DNA from: Haloarcula rubra
GTDB lineage: Archaea > Halobacteriota > Halobacteria > Halobacteriales > Haloarculaceae
Assembly: GCF_019599465.1 (NCBI RefSeq)
Contig: NZ_RKLR01000002.1
Location: 248,001 to 312,000, forward strand
Direction: 5' to 3'
Length of the DNA: 64,000 nucleotides
The translations under genes were made by a program, and so were the position numbers. Of the stretch, positions 61,927 through 64,000 are shown piece by piece (position 1 is the first letter of the stretch; each line of letters starts with the position of its first letter). The notes under the pieces are model-generated. The model saw only the letters and a program-made list of their open reading frames with translations, did not search any database and was not told the DNA's origin.

Positions 61927-62796
61927 ATGTCTGCTGTCGCGGAGAAGATGGCTGCCGCCCGCGAGGACCTCGCGTCGCGAGACGGCGTGGTGGTCGCGTT
62001 CTCCGGCGGCGTCGACTCGAGCGTGGTCGCTGCGCTGGCCCACGACGCCCTCGGGGACGACGCCGTCGCCTGTACCGCAAAGTCGGAGACCCTGCCCGCC
62101 GAGGAACTGCAGGACGCCACCCGCGTCGCCGAGGAGATCGGCATCCGTCACGAGATAGTGGAGTTCTCCGAACTCGACAGCGAGGAGTTCATGCGCAACG
62201 ACGACATGCGGTGTTATCACTGTCGCTCGATGCGACTGGGCGCCATGTACGACCGCGCCCGCGAACTGGGTATCGACGTCGTCTGTGACGGCACCAACGC
62301 CTCCGACGTGGGCGAGGGTCACCGCCCCGGCCTCCGGGCCGTCGACGAACTCGACGCCTACTCCCCTCTGCTGGAACAGGACATCGAGAAATCGGAGGTT
62401 CGGGAGATCGCCCGCGAGTACGACCTCTCGGTCGCCGACAAGCCCTCGATGGCCTGTCTCTCCTCGCGCATCCCGACCGGCCTCGAAGTGACCGAGGACC
62501 GCCTCTCCCGCGTCGAGAAGGCCGAACGGCTCCTGCGGACGTGGGGCTTCGAGCAGTTCCGGGTCCGCGACCACGACGGCCTCGCCCGCATCGAGGTCGG
62601 CGAGGACGAACTGGAGACGGCACTGGACCCAGACTTCGTCCGGGCGGCCCGCGACCACGTCGCGGACTGCGGGTTCGACCACGTGACGCTGGACCTCCAC
62701 GGCTACCAGACCGGGAGCGTCAGTCCGGAGCAGGAAGACGACGAGGACGACGTCGTCTCGAACGTCTTCGACGCCGACTACCCGACCGCCGAGTAA
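61927..62796 (+). CDS. larE: ATP-dependent sacrificial sulfur transferase (LarE family)
   Basis: A 289-residue PP-loop ATPase: VVVAFSGGVDSSVVAALAHD near residue 23, then NDDMRCYHCRSMRLGAMYDR and DKPSMACLSSRIPTGLEVTE. LarE donates sulfur to the nickel-pincer cofactor of lactate racemase; larA, larB and larC are not in the window. ATG 61927 gives MSAVAEKM; an in-frame ATG-less extension upstream is not likely to be used. Confidence 0.86.
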   Translation: MSAVAEKMAAAREDLASRDGVVVAFSGGVDSSVVAALAHDALGDDAVACTAKSETLPAEELQDATRVAEEIGIRHEIVEFSELDSEEFMRNDDMRCYHCRSMRLGAMYDRARELGIDVVCDGTNASDVGEGHRPGLRAVDELDAYSPLLEQDIEKSEVREIAREYDLSVADKPSMACLSSRIPTGLEVTEDRLSRVEKAERLLRTWGFEQFRVRDHDGLARIEVGEDELETALDPDFVRAARDHVADCGFDHVTLDLHGYQTGSVSPEQEDDEDDVVSNVFDADYPTAE

Positions 62797-62797
62797 C

Positions 62798-63418
62798 TCA
62801 CTCGCGCCACGGCCGCACGCCTTCTGCGACGAGTTCCGCGTCCGACCCGTCCAGCCGTAGCTCCGTCACCGAGCAGTTCGGCGGCGAGTGGGCGGTGATG
62901 GTCGCGTCCAGCGAGCGCTCGGTCACCGCGGCGAGCAGCACCTTGACGACGCCGCCGTGCGTGACCAGCACCACCGTCTCGTCCGGCCCGACCGTCGCCC
63001 GCAGGCCGGCCCACGCCGACGAGACCCGGTCACAGAACGTCTCGACGCTCTCGGCGTCCTCCGGTGTGGCGTCGAGCGACGACACGCTCTTCTCGGGGTC
63101 GTGGTCGGGGTGGCGCTCGAACAATGTCTCGGCCAGAAAGCCCTGATAGACGCCGAAACCCCGCTCTCGCCACGCGCTGTCGACGGTCGGGTCGGGCAGT
63201 TCCGCCGCCGTCTCACGCACCTGTTCGGTCGTCTCGCGGGTCCGCCGGAGGTCCGAGGTCACGAGGCGGTCTACCGTTCGCTCGTCGGCGAGCCACGACC
63301 CCAGCGCCCGCGCTTGCTCGCGGCCGTGGTCGGTGAGTCGCGTCGGGGCCCACCCCTGCACCCGCCCCTCGCGGTTCCAGTGTGTCTCGCCGTGTCGAGC
63401 GAGGAGAACGGTCGCCAC
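62798..63418 (-). CDS. Histidine phosphatase family protein
   Basis: A 206-residue phosphoglycerate-mutase-like protein: MATVLLARHGETHWNREGRV (RHG motif, His10), ERGFGVYQGFLAETLFE and VVLVTHGGVVKVLLAAV (second catalytic His). Probably a phosphatase of small molecules. It is convergent with larE, one base apart. Confidence 0.88.
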   Translation of the reverse strand: MATVLLARHGETHWNREGRVQGWAPTRLTDHGREQARALGSWLADERTVDRLVTSDLRRTRETTEQVRETAAELPDPTVDSAWRERGFGVYQGFLAETLFERHPDHDPEKSVSSLDATPEDAESVETFCDRVSSAWAGLRATVGPDETVVLVTHGGVVKVLLAAVTERSLDATITAHSPPNCSVTELRLDGSDAELVAEGVRPWRE

Positions 63419-63424
63419 GGGGTG

Positions 63425-64000
63425 TCACTCCTGTGGTTCGGCCGTACTGCCGCCGCGGTACCGCGCGACCAGCAGGCCGCCCTCGAAGAGGACGACGAGG
63501 GCCGCGGCGACGCCGACGGCGGCCGTCGTCGCCAGTCCGAACTGGTTCACCAGTCGGAACAGCGTCGGGTCGGGACTGGAGAGGTAGCCGACGACGATGG
63601 CCACCGTCCAGACCGGCAGGCGGGCCTTCCGGAGGCCGCGCCACAGTTTCACGCTGCCGTAGTAGTTCTTGTTGACGTACGCGGTCAGTTCGAACAGCAC
63701 GATGAGGCCGCCACCGACGAGTATCGGCGGCGCGAGGCCGACCTCGGCGAGCGTGCTCGTGACGCTCGTCGGCAACTGCCCGTAGTAGCCCGTCGGCACC
63801 GGCGCGGGGCTGAGGACGTAGCCGACCAGCGCGAACAGGGCGTAGGCGTAGGGCCGCCGGTTCGCGAGGTCCTCGGCGGTCGGGACGGGCGAACTGCTCC
63901 CGGTCCACTTCAGCAGGAGGAGCGTCCCCTCGAACAGGCCGATCATCGTCACGGCGACCATCAGCGGCGCCATCCCCGTCGGGTCGGGGCTGAAGACGAA
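63425..64000 (-). CDS. Membrane protein with internal repeats (partial)
   Basis: Reads to the window end; the 5' part is beyond it. A repeating unit is visible three times: an SPDPTG-like turn (FSPDPTGMAPL, LSPAPVPTGYYG, LSSPDPTLFRL) and then an apolar helix ending in FE (VTMIGLFEGTLLL, GGLIVLFELTAYV, AALVVLFEGGLLV). Six or more spans are likely. No family recognised. It begins 6 bases upstream of the histidine phosphatase start on the same strand. Confidence 0.7.
   Translation of the reverse strand, partial: FVFSPDPTGMAPLMVAVTMIGLFEGTLLLLKWTGSSSPVPTAEDLANRRPYAYALFALVGYVLSPAPVPTGYYGQLPTSVTSTLAEVGLAPPILVGGGLIVLFELTAYVNKNYYGSVKLWRGLRKARLPVWTVAIVVGYLSSPDPTLFRLVNQFGLATTAAVGVAAALVVLFEGGLLVARYRGGSTAEPQE

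Noticed and set aside
1-64000. CRISPR array or cas genes
   Set aside because: No regularly spaced identical repeats and no Cas-like proteins were seen.

Overview
The window is a stretch of haloarchaeal chromosome. Coding DNA is very GC-rich, proteins are strongly acidic, promoters have TTTAA/TTTAT-type TATA boxes 22-32 nt before leaderless starts, and lineage-typical genes are present: PurO IMP cyclohydrolase, LysW-type arginine genes, Tat lipoproteins, a beta-propeller gene next to hemL, and the nas nitrate-assimilation genes. The exact genus cannot be fixed from the sequence alone; a member of the Haloarcula group is a guess.

Layout. 0-10.6 kb: end of an arginine operon (argD, lysK, argF), a short-chain dehydrogenase, small regulators, threonine synthase with a broken copy of its own 3' end behind it, a DUF4166 protein, a GNAT enzyme, aspartate kinase, a phosphoesterase and purO. 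10.8-17.9 kb: tRNA-Gln(CUG), a universal stress protein, a PiT phosphate permease and a four-gene nucleoside-type ABC importer. 18-27.5 kb: leuS, a Tat cupin, a metal chaperone, a DUF123 nuclease-like protein, a rhomboid protease, a DEDD exonuclease, a second Usp, a ParA/MinD-like protein lacking the P-loop lysine, and a 678-residue lipoprotein with many aromatic-proline repeats.

27.85-33.78 kb is an AT-richer integrated element of about 5.9 kb. It is bounded by a perfect 17-bp direct repeat and carries a tyrosine recombinase, an RHH-like protein, a Rep-like protein, a PD-(D/E)XK-like protein and small membrane proteins. It sits inside the first codons of a HIT-family gene and supplies that gene with a new start codon, while the original start is stranded at the other end of the element. 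This is the most striking feature of the window.

33.8-46 kb: uracil-DNA glycosylase, the proC-proB-proA operon, ileS, an MFS transporter, ribose-phosphate pyrophosphokinase, and hemL with its beta-propeller neighbour. 46-60 kb is a nitrogen block: two convergent paralogous nitrate reductases (nasA-like), a NarK-type transporter, MobA, ferredoxin-nitrite reductase, and later amtB-glnK-lrp. The nitrite reductase and amtB upstream regions share a 14-bp motif at nearly the same distance from the start codons, which suggests a common nitrogen regulator. 60-64 kb: hemB, a membrane protein, larE, a histidine phosphatase and a truncated membrane protein with internal repeats.

The heme, nitrate and molybdopterin genes fit together: siroheme/heme precursors (hemB, hemL) and Mo-cofactor maturation (MobA) feed the nitrate and nitrite reductases, whose ammonium output is sensed by GlnK/AmtB.
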